A stretch of 64,000 nt of DNA from Burkholderiales bacterium (lineage in GTDB: Bacteria; Pseudomonadota; Gammaproteobacteria; Burkholderiales; Burkholderiaceae_E). The translations under genes were made by a program, and so were the position numbers. The DNA lies in contig JAPLQE010000011.1 in NCBI GenBank assembly GCA_026399835.1, forward strand, positions 1-64,000, written 5' to 3'. The notes beneath the pieces are model-generated. The model searched no databases. It worked only from the letters and a program-made list of their open reading frames with translations, and was not told the DNA's origin. Positions 1 to 8,050 of the stretch are shown piece by piece (the first letter of the stretch is position 1; each line of letters opens with the position of its first letter).

Positions 1-883
1 GAGCGTAGGTCTCGCCGGCGACGACGCCGAAGCTCGCGGTGCCGAAGAAGTCCTGCGTGACCGAGCGCCACAGGTCCCAGATCGGCTTGATCGTGGTGTG
101 CTTCTCGCGCTCGATGAACGGCTCGGGGTCGAGGCCGAGGATCTCGCCGAGCGCGCGCAGGAACTTGGTGGTCGCGTGCAGCCCGATCGGGGCCTGCAGC
201 CAGGGGCGCTCGAGCGCCTCGCACAGCGACTGCCCGAACTCGCGGTACATGCAGACGTTGGCATCGGAGTCGGCGAGCTTCTGCACGTCGGCGAGGTGGC
301 TGCCGAGCGGGAAGCTCATGTTGACTTCGGCACCGATGCCCTCGACCAGGCGACGGATCTCGGCCAGGTCGCTCGGCATGTTGAAGGTGCCGTAGCACGG
401 CCCGATCAGGTTCACGCGCGGCTTGACGCCCTCGGCGCGCGGCTTGCGCTCGGGCACGTGACGCAGGCCGTACTCGTTCCAGAGCCAGAGCATCGCGCGG
501 TTGGCGCACTGCCACTGGTCTTCGTCGATGGTGCGCGGCAGGAAGCGCATCAGCGTCGTGCCCTCGGGCGTGACGCCGCCGCCGATCATCTCGGCGATCG
601 AGCCGGTGACCACCACCGAGGGCAGGTCGGGATCGAGCACCGCATGGGCGCGCTTCATCGCGCCTTCGGTGCCTTCGCGTCCGAGCTGCTCTTCGGCGAG
701 GCCGGTGACGACGATCGGCAGCTCGTGCGGCGGCAGCGCGTCGCTGTAATGCAGCACCGAGGTGACCGGAAGATTCTCGCAGCCCACCGGGCCGTCGATG
801 ACGACCTGCAGGCCCTTGATCGCGGTGAAGACATACACCGCGCCCCAGTAGCCGCCCGCGCGGTCGTGGTCGAGGACCAGCAT
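1..883 (-). CDS. bchZ: Chlorophyllide reductase subunit Z, C-terminus beyond window
   Basis: This is the third subunit of chlorophyllide a reductase (BchXYZ), the nitrogenase-like enzyme that reduces ring B of chlorophyllide a in bacteriochlorophyll synthesis. The reading frame opens at ATG 883 with [19 protein letters not shown] and runs without a stop to the left edge, giving about 294 residues of an expected 480-490. It contains nitrogenase-component-like stretches such as [18 protein letters not shown] and [14 protein letters not shown]. It follows bchY by 75 bp, and that gap holds a palindromic repeat. The order bchC-X-Y-Z matches purple bacteria, where puf genes usually follow; these would lie outside the window. 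Confidence 0.95.
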   Translation of the reverse strand, partial: MLVLDHDRAGGYWGAVYVFTAIKGLQVVIDGPVGCENLPVTSVLHYSDALPPHELPIVVTGLAEEQLGREGTEGAMKRAHAVLDPDLPSVVVTGSIAEMIGGGVTPEGTTLMRFLPRTIDEDQWQCANRAMLWLWNEYGLRHVPERKPRAEGVKPRVNLIGPCYGTFNMPSDLAEIRRLVEGIGAEVNMSFPLGSHLADVQKLADSDANVCMYREFGQSLCEALERPWLQAPIGLHATTKFLRALGEILGLDPEPFIEREKHTTIKPIWDLWRSVTQDFFGTASFGVVAGETYA

Positions 884-889
884 TTCAGC

Positions 890-957
890 GCCGCCCGGCC
901 GCCCGAAGGCGCTGAAGCGCCCCCGCGGGGGGCAGCGAACGGAGTGAGCGTGGGGGC
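890..957. repeat. Palindromic intergenic repeat between bchY and bchZ
   Basis: The gap has a 12-bp perfect palindrome, CCCCCGCGGGGG, flanked by the arms GGCGCTGAAGCGCC and AGCGAACGGAGTGAGCGTG. The whole block closely resembles an intergenic repeat I recall as common in Comamonadaceae and Rubrivivax-like genomes. It can fold into stable hairpins in the bchY-bchZ transcript. I found no second copy in the window. Whether it affects mRNA stability or processing is inference. Confidence 0.55.
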
Positions 958-958
958 C

Positions 959-2485
959 TCATACCATCTCCTCGGCCTTGCGGCGCTTGATGAGCTTGAT
1001 GACCTGGCGGCGGGTGAAGTCGCGGAACTCGGGACGCGCCTGCGGCGTCTCGCTCCAGATCCCCGCGGCGTCGCCGTGACCGGTCTCGCCGAAGAAGTCC
1101 TTCATCGTGTCGAAGCGGGCCTTGTTCGCGATCGCCGAGTTGATCACGGTCGCGAGCGAGCCCGCACCGGCCGGACCCATCAGCGGACGCGCCGAGATCA
1201 GGTTCGTGAAGTACAGCGATGGGATGCTGGCTTCCTTGCCGGCCTGCACGACCGGCGTGGTGCCGATGGCGAGGTCGGGGCGGAACTCGTGCATCGCGGC
1301 GATGTCCTGCTCGAGCGAGGCGCGGAACTGCACGTGCACGCCGCGGGCCTCGAGCCACTGGCGGTCGGCATCGTTCCAAGGGGTGCGCGGGCAGGCGCTG
1401 CCGACGTAGCGCAGGTCGGCGCCGCTCTCGACGAGCAGTCGCCCGACCAGCAGCTCCGAGCCTTCGTAGCCGCTCATCGTGATGCGGCCCTTGATCGGCA
1501 TCGCGGAGAGCGCGCCCCGGATCGCGGGCAGGATGCGGTTCTTGGCGGCATCGATGCGGGCCTGCGGCACGCCGGCAGCGGTGCCGATCGACTGCAGCCA
1601 GGCCTCGGTGCCATCGTGGCCGACCGGCGCGGAGCCGACGACCGGGCGACCGGCGGCCTCGAACTCGCGGACCGACGCGGTGTAGAACGGGTGCAGCGCT
1701 GCGACCGCGACGCAGTCGAGCGCGGCGTAGAGCTCGCGCCACTCGCGGGTCGGCACGATGGGGCCTGCGGCCAGACCCATCGGCTCGAGCATCATGCCGA
1801 TGCCGACCGGGTCGGCGGGGAACACCTCGCCGAGCAGCGTCACCGTCGGGCGCTCGGAGCGGCCGTTGCGGGGCGCGGCGACCGGGCCCGACTGCACCTC
1901 GTTGCGGGCGTAGCGCAGCATCGCGCCGGCCAGCACGTCCTTGGCTTCCGCATGCGTGGGCACGCCGAAGCCGGGCACGTCGATGCCGATCACGCGCACG
2001 CCGTTGATGGACTTGGGCAGCAGCTGCAGCGGCACGCCCGAGGCGGTGGGCACGCACAGGTTGATGACGACGATCGCGTCGAGCTTGGCCGGATCGGCCT
2101 GGGCGTGGACGGATTCGCGGATGTCCTCGAACAGCTTGCCGGTGACCAGCGTCTCGCTGTTGAACGGCACGTAGCCGACGCTGCGGCGCGCGCCGTAGAA
2201 GTGCGAGGTGAAGGTCAGGCCGTACACGCAGCAGGCCGAGCCCGACAGGATCGTCTGGGTGCGGCGCATGCGCAGTCCGACGCGAAGCGAGCCGAACGCC
2301 GGGCACATGCTCTGCGGCTGGTCGTGCGGGCCCTTCGGATAGTCGGCGGCGTACTGCTCGAGTACCTCTGCCTTGCCGGCCGAGGCGGCGGCTTCGAGCA
2401 TCGCATCGCGGCCCGAGTGGCAGCCGACGCCGTCGCCCTTCAGGGCTTCGGGGTTGGCCACCGGGGCGGGAGTGGGTGCGTCCAT
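959..2485 (-). CDS. bchY: Chlorophyllide reductase subunit Y
   Basis: BchY is one of the two catalytic-component subunits of chlorophyllide a reductase. The 508-residue product has the expected length. The N-terminal third carries the Cys-containing motifs expected for cluster ligation (GVGCHSGRD near residue 20, SMCPAFGSLRVGL near 60, GSACCVYGLTFTSHFYGARRSVGYVPFNSE near 85). The ATG at 2485 lies 10 bp after the bchX stop, indicating one operon. The sequence is collinear with the family throughout and shows no disruption. Confidence 0.97.
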   Translation of the reverse strand: MDAPTPAPVANPEALKGDGVGCHSGRDAMLEAAASAGKAEVLEQYAADYPKGPHDQPQSMCPAFGSLRVGLRMRRTQTILSGSACCVYGLTFTSHFYGARRSVGYVPFNSETLVTGKLFEDIRESVHAQADPAKLDAIVVINLCVPTASGVPLQLLPKSINGVRVIGIDVPGFGVPTHAEAKDVLAGAMLRYARNEVQSGPVAAPRNGRSERPTVTLLGEVFPADPVGIGMMLEPMGLAAGPIVPTREWRELYAALDCVAVAALHPFYTASVREFEAAGRPVVGSAPVGHDGTEAWLQSIGTAAGVPQARIDAAKNRILPAIRGALSAMPIKGRITMSGYEGSELLVGRLLVESGADLRYVGSACPRTPWNDADRQWLEARGVHVQFRASLEQDIAAMHEFRPDLAIGTTPVVQAGKEASIPSLYFTNLISARPLMGPAGAGSLATVINSAIANKARFDTMKDFFGETGHGDAAGIWSETPQARPEFRDFTRRQVIKLIKRRKAEEMV

Positions 2486-2495
2486 GGTGCCAGGC

Positions 2496-3515
2496 TCAGG
2501 CGGCGTCGTCGTAGACGACTTCGAGGGTCGGCTTCGTGGTGTCGGTGCGGCCGACCATGTCGAAGATCGTGGCGGGCTCGAGGACCACGTTGCGGCCGGT
2601 CACGTCGCTGGAGAACAGCCCGAGGAGCTGGTCCTGGGTCAGCGGTTTCGGACGGACCGGGGGCGCCTCGCCGACGTTGGTGGCCAGCGTCTCGAAGAGC
2701 GGTGCCCACTGCGTGCCGGGGCGGCCGATGATCTCGTAGCTCGCGCTCTTGCGACGGATGTCCTCGTGCGCGGGAATCGCGGCGAGCACCGGGATGCCGG
2801 CGCGTTCCGCGAAGGCCGCGGCCTCGCCGGTGCCGTCGTCCTTGTTGATCACCATGCCGGCGACGCCGACGTTGCCGCCGAGCTTGCGGAAGTACTCGAC
2901 CGCGCTGCACACGTTGTTGGCGACGTACAGCGACTGCAGGTCGTTGGAGCCGACGACGATGACCTTCTGGCACATGTCGCGGGCGATCGGCAGACCGAAG
3001 CCGCCGCAGACCACGTCGCCGAGGAAGTCGAGCAGCACGTAGTCGAAGCCCCACTCGTGGAAGCCGAGCTTCTCGAGGGTCTCGAAGCCGTGGATGATCC
3101 CGCGCCCGCCGCAGCCGCGACCGACCTCGGGCCCGCCGAGCTCCATCGCGTAGACGCCGTCGCGCTTGAAGCAGACGTCGCCGATGGCGACCGCCTCGCC
3201 GGCGGCCTTCTTGCGCGACGAGGTCTCGATGATGGTCGGGCAGGCCTTGCCGCCGAACAGCAGCGAGGTGGTGTCGCTCTTCGGGTCGCAGCCGATCAGC
3301 AGGACCTTCTTGCCCTGCTGGGCCATCATGTACGACAGGTTGGCGAGCGTGAAGCTCTTGCCGATGCCGCCCTTGCCGTAGATCGCGATGATCTGGGTCT
3401 CTTTCGTGACCGGGCCGGTCGACGGCGCGTCGGGCTCGATCGCGGCTTCGGCGCGCAGCCGCTCTTTTTGGATGAACTGTACGGTGGCCGTGCTCGGGAT
3501 GCTGCTCGTGCTCAT
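2496..3515 (-). CDS. bchX: Chlorophyllide reductase iron protein subunit X
   Basis: BchX is the NifH/BchL-like ATPase that delivers electrons to BchYZ. The P-loop YGKGGIGKSF and the two cysteines expected to bind a shared 4Fe-4S cluster (GRGCGGRG and DVVCGGFG) are present. The frame is open upstream to 3686, but the true start is taken as ATG 3515 (MSTSSIPSTATVQF), giving 339 residues. That ATG overlaps the bchC stop as ATGA, a typical translational coupling. A longer product would run through the bchC gene in another frame. Confidence 0.96.
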   Translation of the reverse strand: MSTSSIPSTATVQFIQKERLRAEAAIEPDAPSTGPVTKETQIIAIYGKGGIGKSFTLANLSYMMAQQGKKVLLIGCDPKSDTTSLLFGGKACPTIIETSSRKKAAGEAVAIGDVCFKRDGVYAMELGGPEVGRGCGGRGIIHGFETLEKLGFHEWGFDYVLLDFLGDVVCGGFGLPIARDMCQKVIVVGSNDLQSLYVANNVCSAVEYFRKLGGNVGVAGMVINKDDGTGEAAAFAERAGIPVLAAIPAHEDIRRKSASYEIIGRPGTQWAPLFETLATNVGEAPPVRPKPLTQDQLLGLFSSDVTGRNVVLEPATIFDMVGRTDTTKPTLEVVYDDAA

Positions 3516-4465
3516 GCGCAATGTCTCCAGTCCAGAACCATCTTCAGGCAGTCGGCGTCTTCGAACGCGACCGGATAGGCGCCGGGTGCCCCGGTCGCCT
3601 CGCAGCGGTGCGTGATCAGGCCGTCGAGGGACAGGTGTCCGGTCTCGATCAGCCAGCGCACCGCAAGCAGGTCGGGCTTCTTCCACTCGGCCGCGCAGCG
3701 GATCGTCGCCTCGCGCATGAACGCGGGCGCGAAGGCGAACGCGAGCGGCTGGGTGTAGAAGCCCGCCAGCACGATCTCGCCCCCGGGGGCGAGTCGCATC
3801 ACCAGCGAGTCGAGCAGCGACGCATCGCCGCTGACATCGAAGATCGCCTTGTAGTCGCGGCGGTCGTCGTCCTTGGGGTCGACGACGGCGTAGCCGGCGG
3901 CACCGCCGGCGCGTTGCGGGTTGGTCTCCCAGACCACCGGCGCGGGGTGCCCGCCGAGCACCGTCAGACGCGCCAGCAGGCGGCCGAGCACGCCGTGGCC
4001 GACGATCAGGTCGGGCGGGACGATCCGGTCGCGCTGGCCGCCGCCTGCGACCGAGTGGTAGGCGGTGGCGGCGAGCGCCAGCAGCGTGCCCTGCTCGCCG
4101 AGCGAGTCGCTGATCGGCACGGCCTTCTCGCCGGCGACCACGAGGCGCGAGGCGGAGCCGCCGAACAGGCCGCGGATCTCGCCGAAGCAGCGCGCGCCGG
4201 GGACGTACACCGACTCGCCGCCGACGAAGCCTGATTTCGGTCCCGCGTGCAGCACGCGGCCGACCGACTCGTAGCCCGGCACCAGCGGGTAGCCCATGCC
4301 GGGGAAGGTCGGCATGCGGCCGGTGTAGAGCAGCTTCTCGGTGCCGGTGCTGATGCCGCTGTGGTCGACCTGCACGACCACGTCGGACTCGCCCGGCTCG
4401 GCCAGCACGACGTCGTTGACGCGGATGCGGCCGGGTTGCTCGAGGACAACCGCTCTCGAGTTCAT
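3512..4465 (-). CDS. bchC: Bacteriochlorophyllide a dehydrogenase
   Basis: BchC oxidises the C3 hydroxyethyl group of the bacteriochlorophyllide precursor to acetyl. The 317-residue protein is a medium-chain dehydrogenase-like enzyme. Diagnostic BchC stretches are SGISTGTEKLLYTGRMP, GYPLVPGYESVGRV and VPGARCFGEIRGLFGG. It is the first gene of bchCXYZ, with a PpsR-type tandem operator and a good sigma-70 promoter about 100 bp upstream. Its stop codon overlaps the bchX start. Confidence 0.95.
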   Translation of the reverse strand: MNSRAVVLEQPGRIRVNDVVLAEPGESDVVVQVDHSGISTGTEKLLYTGRMPTFPGMGYPLVPGYESVGRVLHAGPKSGFVGGESVYVPGARCFGEIRGLFGGSASRLVVAGEKAVPISDSLGEQGTLLALAATAYHSVAGGGQRDRIVPPDLIVGHGVLGRLLARLTVLGGHPAPVVWETNPQRAGGAAGYAVVDPKDDDRRDYKAIFDVSGDASLLDSLVMRLAPGGEIVLAGFYTQPLAFAFAPAFMREATIRCAAEWKKPDLLAVRWLIETGHLSLDGLITHRCEATGAPGAYPVAFEDADCLKMVLDWRHCA

Positions 4466-4558
4466 CGGGCGGCTCCGTGCAGCGATGCCGCCTGGGGATG
4501 TGGATTCAAGGTGTCTGAAGCTGAGTCGTTCGAGGGCATGTCAATGCTCCCTTGGGAA

Positions 4559-4602
4559 TGTCATCTTAGGCTTACTTGAGGATGTGTCAAGCAAAATGGA
4601 CA
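4559..4602 (-). promoter_or_regulatory. bchCXYZ promoter with tandem PpsR/CrtJ-type sites
   Basis: On the minus strand there is TTGACA (4590-4585), a 16-bp spacer and TAAGAT (4568-4563), a strong sigma-70 match. Two TGT-N12-ACA-like elements lie over it: 4585-4602 (exact TGT/ACA) and 4559-4576 (TGT/ACT). They are separated by exactly 8 bp, the arrangement described for PpsR/CrtJ aerobic repression in purple bacteria. One site covers the -35 box and the other covers the -10 box, so bound protein would block polymerase. Confidence 0.8.
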
Positions 4603-4653
4603 GTCCGATGCGATTCGGGGCGTCGCGGACAGCACGCGTATCGAAATCCGAGT

Positions 4654-5868
4654 TCAGGGACGTGCGCGCAGCACGCGGGTCTGCAGCGGCAGGCGGGTCG
4701 GCAGCAGGTCGACCGAGGTGAAGCCGGCGTCGTGCAGCAGCGACTCGATTCGCGCAGGGGTGCGCGAGCGGCCCTTGCCCATCGCCAGCAGGTACAGGCC
4801 GTAGTACGCGTCGCCGATCGCCTCGGCGCCCGGCGTGCCGGACATCGGCTCGCAGACCAGCAGCGTGCCGTGCTCGGGCAGCGCGGCGCGGGCGGCGCGC
4901 AGGATCGCGAGCACGCGCTCGTCCGGGTGGTCGAACAGCACGCGCACCAGGGTGATCACGTCGGCGCCGGTGGGCAGCGGGTCGGTGAGGAAGCTGCCGC
5001 CGTGAGCCTGCGCGCGGTGCGAGAGCCCGGCGCGTGCGAAGCGCGCCTGCGCGCGCTCGGCGACCGCAGGCAGGTCGAAGAGCATCAGCTCGAGCGCGGG
5101 GGCGCGCTCGGCGACCTTCATCAGGAACGCGCCGTCGCCGCCGCCGACGTCGAGCAGGCGGCGGTGGCGCGCCAGCGGATAGGCGTCGAGCACCTGCTCG
5201 GCGACCATCGGCTGCGTGACCGCCATCAGCTCCGAGTACTCGGCCACGCGCGAGGTCTCGAGGCGCTCGGGGACCGCGCCGGGCGCGGTGTCGGCATAGG
5301 GCCAGTAGCCGGACATCGAGGTGTCGCGCTCGCCGCGCAGCAGCGCCACCGGGTCGCTCAGGTCCTGGTAGAGCGTCGCGTGGTGCTCGACCATCGCGGC
5401 GACCGAGGGCAGCGCGACGATCGGCGCGCCCAGGCGCCCGAGGCCCCAGCGGCCGTCGTCGCGGGCCTCCATGAGGTGCAGCGACGCGGCGGCGGCGAAC
5501 AGGCGCGCGGCGCCGTCGGCGGGCAGGCCGATGCGGCGCGCGAGCTCGTCGGCGGCGAGCGGCCCGTCGGCGAGGATGTCGAACACGCGCAGCCGCACGC
5601 AGGCGAGCAGCACCTGCGAGTAGGTGAAGCCGGCGACCACATCGAAGAGCGCGCGCGCATCGCTGCGCACGAACGGGCGCGTCAGCGGGAACGCGGCGGC
5701 GCGGCGGTGGAAGGCCGGGCTGGTGAGCAGCCGGTCGCGCAGCGCGCGCCAGCGGTCACGCAGCGTCGGTCGGGCCGGTGGGCTCAGGCGTGGGCCTGCG
5801 TCCGGGCCCGGCGTGCCGCTGCGTCCTCGCACCACGCGCGCGGCACCAGCCGTTCGGATTCCATCCAT
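4654..5868 (-). CDS. crtF: Hydroxyneurosporene O-methyltransferase
   Basis: CrtF methylates the tertiary hydroxyl of hydroxylated carotenoids in the spheroidene/spirilloxanthin pathways. The C-terminal half is a class I SAM methyltransferase with LLDVGGGDGAF at residues 238-248; the N-terminal half is the dimerisation/winged-helix domain of this O-methyltransferase family (SQVLLACVRLRVFDILADG). The ORF start at 5868 overlaps crtE by 85 bp, and the first 35 residues (Arg/Gly/Pro-rich) do not look conserved. The true start is probably further in, at a non-ATG codon I cannot fix. Confidence 0.9.
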   Translation of the reverse strand: MDGIRTAGAARVVRGRSGTPGPDAGPRLSPPARPTLRDRWRALRDRLLTSPAFHRRAAAFPLTRPFVRSDARALFDVVAGFTYSQVLLACVRLRVFDILADGPLAADELARRIGLPADGAARLFAAAASLHLMEARDDGRWGLGRLGAPIVALPSVAAMVEHHATLYQDLSDPVALLRGERDTSMSGYWPYADTAPGAVPERLETSRVAEYSELMAVTQPMVAEQVLDAYPLARHRRLLDVGGGDGAFLMKVAERAPALELMLFDLPAVAERAQARFARAGLSHRAQAHGGSFLTDPLPTGADVITLVRVLFDHPDERVLAILRAARAALPEHGTLLVCEPMSGTPGAEAIGDAYYGLYLLAMGKGRSRTPARIESLLHDAGFTSVDLLPTRLPLQTRVLRARP

Positions 5869-6683
5869 ACCAGGGCTCGCAGGCGGGGGGCACCCGCACA
5901 GTCGGGAATCGCCGCGATCGCCTGCGCGACCAGCGACTCGAAGTGGAAGATCGCGCCGTCGAGGCCGAGCTCGCGGGCGGAGCTGGGGCGTCCGAGCAGC
6001 ACGTCCTGGCCGATCGGCTTGCCGAGCACGGCCGGGTCGGAGAGCACGTCGCGGATGTCGTCGGCGACCTGATAGGCCTCGCCGAGCCGGTCGCCCAGCC
6101 CGCGCCAGATGCGGCCCTCGGCGCCCGCGGCCTCGGCGCCGGCGGCGGTGGCGGCGGCGAACAGCGCCCCGGTCTTGGCGCGCTGGTAGTCCGACAGCGT
6201 GACGCGCGGCTCGGCCTCCCAGGCCTGGCCGGCGACGATGCCGAAGGGGGTGCCGGTGCCGCTCGCGATGGTCGCCAGCAGCGGTCCGAGGCGCCGGGGC
6301 GAGGACGTCGCCGCCTCGCCGAGGACCTGGAACGCGCGCACGATCATCGCGTCGCCGGCCAGCACGGCGAGCGGCTCGCCGAAGGCGGCCTGCACCGAGG
6401 GCCGGCCGCGGCGGGTGGCGGCGTCGTCGAAGCAGGGCAGGTCGTCGTGGACGAGCGATGCGCAGTGCATCAGTTCGAGCGCGACCGCCGCGGCGTCGGC
6501 CAGCCCCGGCTCGTCGTCGCCGCAGGCGCGGGCAACGGCGATGCAGAGCTGCGGGCGGATGCGGGCGCCACCGGGGAAGACCGCATGGCGGATCGCCGCG
6601 GCGAGCTTCGGCGGGGCGCCGGGGATCTCGTGCTGCGCGAGCGCGGTATCCAGGGCCTGCTCGATCCGGGCGAGGATGTCCAT
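5784..6683 (-). CDS. crtE: Geranylgeranyl diphosphate synthase
   Basis: CrtE makes GGPP for carotenoids and for the bacteriochlorophyll side chain. The 299-residue protein has both Asp-rich prenyl-diphosphate binding motifs: DDLPCFDD (residues 80-87) and DDIRD (208-212). ATG 6683 opens the conserved N-terminus. It overlaps the 5' part of crtF, giving a crtE-crtF pair ahead of bchC as in other purple bacteria. A PpsR-type element lies 59-76 bp upstream. Confidence 0.95.
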   Translation of the reverse strand: MDILARIEQALDTALAQHEIPGAPPKLAAAIRHAVFPGGARIRPQLCIAVARACGDDEPGLADAAAVALELMHCASLVHDDLPCFDDAATRRGRPSVQAAFGEPLAVLAGDAMIVRAFQVLGEAATSSPRRLGPLLATIASGTGTPFGIVAGQAWEAEPRVTLSDYQRAKTGALFAAATAAGAEAAGAEGRIWRGLGDRLGEAYQVADDIRDVLSDPAVLGKPIGQDVLLGRPSSARELGLDGAIFHFESLVAQAIAAIPDCAGAPRLRALVWMESERLVPRAWCEDAAARRARTQAHA

Positions 6684-6715
6684 GCGAAGTCGTCCCGTGT
6701 GATGGACCGCGCGAG

Positions 6716-6759
6716 TGTCAACTCGGCCTGTCCGTTGTGTGTGTCAAGCACAATAGACA
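6716..6759 (-). promoter_or_regulatory. crtE upstream PpsR/CrtJ-type site
   Basis: An exact TGT-N12-ACA element occupies 6742-6759 and starts with the same TGTCAAGCA as the bchC site. Its minus-strand form contains TTGACA, a possible -35 box, but the -10 region is weak. A TGTCAA half-site at 6716 sits where a tandem partner with 8-bp spacing would begin; its right half (TCC) does not match. I read this as one strong site plus a half-site regulating crtEF. Confidence 0.65.
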
Positions 6760-6806
6760 CTTCGCGTGTCAGCGTCAACGGGCGACGACGCGCCCGTCGA
6801 TCACAT

Positions 6807-7931
6807 TCAGGAAACGACGGTCCGGTCGCGCTGCGCCTGGGCGCGCATCGCCCGGCGCTCGAGGAGCTCGATCACGCGGACGGTGCGCTCGCCGCCCGGC
6901 ATGTCCTCGTCGGATGACGCGGCCGGGGCGCCGGGTTCGGCGCGCGTGGCGGCCTGCACCAGGTAGCGCACCGCGTCCAGCACCGGCAGCGCCTTGCCGG
7001 ACGGCCGGGGCGCGAGCGCGCCGGTGGCCAGCGCCTGCAGCAGCAGCACGGCCTTGCGGCCGCGGGGCACGACCGCGCGCTGCGACACCGAGTCGCAGCC
7101 GCGGCGCGCGACCTCGTGGCCGATCTCCGCGTACAGCACGCGAGCGGCCTGGATGCCCGGGCGGCAGGTGGGCGGCAGCAGGCCGATGCCGGCTTCGGCG
7201 CGCAGGTAGAGCACGTCGGCCGCGTTGAGCAGCCGGCGCACGACCGAGGCGATCCGTGCGTCGAAGACCGGGTTCGCCAGCCAGGCGTCGGGGTCGACGC
7301 CGGCCTCGCGCAGCCAGGCGAGCGGCAGGTAGATGCGGCCGCGGCGCGCGTCCTCGCCGACGTCGCGGGCGATGTTCGAGAGCTGCATCGCGACGCCGAG
7401 GTCGCAGGCGCGGGCGACGGCCTCGGCGGAGCTGCGGCCCATCAGCACGGCCATCATCGCGCCCACCGTGCCGGCCACCCGGGCACCGTAGTCGTAGAGC
7501 GCTTCGATCGTCTCGTAGCGCCGGCCGCGGGCGTCCCACTCGAAGCCGTCGAGCAGGGCCTCGGGCAGTTCGCGCGGCAGGCCGTGACGCACGACGACGC
7601 GCGCCATCGCGCGGTCGGCGGGGGTGGGCATCGGGTCGCCGGCGTACATGCGCGCCAGGCGCACGCGCAGGCGTCCGACCGCGGCCAGCTCGTCGACGGT
7701 GTCGAGGTCGACCGCGTCGTCGGCGCTGCGGCAGAACGCGTACAGCGCGCAGGCCGAGTCACGCACGCGCCGCGGCAGCAGCTTCGAGGCCGCGAGGAAG
7801 GTCCGCGAGCCGTCGCGCAGCTGCTCGCGGCAGGCCTCGAGGTCTTCGTCGGCGAGCACGCGGGCGAGGGCTTCCGGCGTCTGCGCGACGCGATCGGACA
7901 GGCGGGACGGGGACGGTGCGATCGCGGACAT
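6807..7931 (-). CDS. crtB: Phytoene synthase
   Basis: CrtB condenses two GGPP to phytoene, the committed carotenoid step. The start is ATG 7931 (MSAIAPSPSR), giving 374 residues; the frame is open upstream but only through antisense of bchO. The first Asp-rich motif, SADDAVDLD, is at residues 69-77, and the second, NIARDVGEDARRGRIYLP, is near 200. The C-terminal 60 residues are a longer, low-complexity tail (PGAPAASSDEDMPGGERTV). The usual partner crtI is not adjacent. Confidence 0.93.
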   Translation of the reverse strand: MSAIAPSPSRLSDRVAQTPEALARVLADEDLEACREQLRDGSRTFLAASKLLPRRVRDSACALYAFCRSADDAVDLDTVDELAAVGRLRVRLARMYAGDPMPTPADRAMARVVVRHGLPRELPEALLDGFEWDARGRRYETIEALYDYGARVAGTVGAMMAVLMGRSSAEAVARACDLGVAMQLSNIARDVGEDARRGRIYLPLAWLREAGVDPDAWLANPVFDARIASVVRRLLNAADVLYLRAEAGIGLLPPTCRPGIQAARVLYAEIGHEVARRGCDSVSQRAVVPRGRKAVLLLQALATGALAPRPSGKALPVLDAVRYLVQAATRAEPGAPAASSDEDMPGGERTVRVIELLERRAMRAQAQRDRTVVS

Positions 7932-7963
7932 GGGGAACGGCCTCGGAGCGGGTCGGCCGGGCC

Positions 7964-8017
7964 ATGGTAGCCGTGTAAGGCTGGCTAGACAATCGATACT
8001 GTCACGACGAATGTACG
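7964..8017 (-). promoter_or_regulatory. crtB promoter with tandem PpsR/CrtJ-type sites
   Basis: Two elements stand 8 bp apart: TGT-N12-ACA at 7974-7991 (exact) and TGT-N12-ACG at 8000-8017 (one mismatch). A minus-strand sigma-70-like promoter TTGTCT (7992-7987), 17-bp spacer, TACCAT (7969-7964) overlaps the first site, ending 33 bp before the crtB ATG. The layout repeats that upstream of bchC, which makes chance unlikely. Confidence 0.7.
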
Positions 8018-8050
8018 TCGCGGCCGGCGACGGCCGGGCGCTGGCCCCGT

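Noticed and set aside
98-2731. Long plus-strand ORF of 877 residues opposite bchZ-bchY-bchX
   Set aside because: Composition is Arg/Ala/Gly/His-rich with no motifs; it is the antisense shadow of three certain genes in GC-rich DNA.
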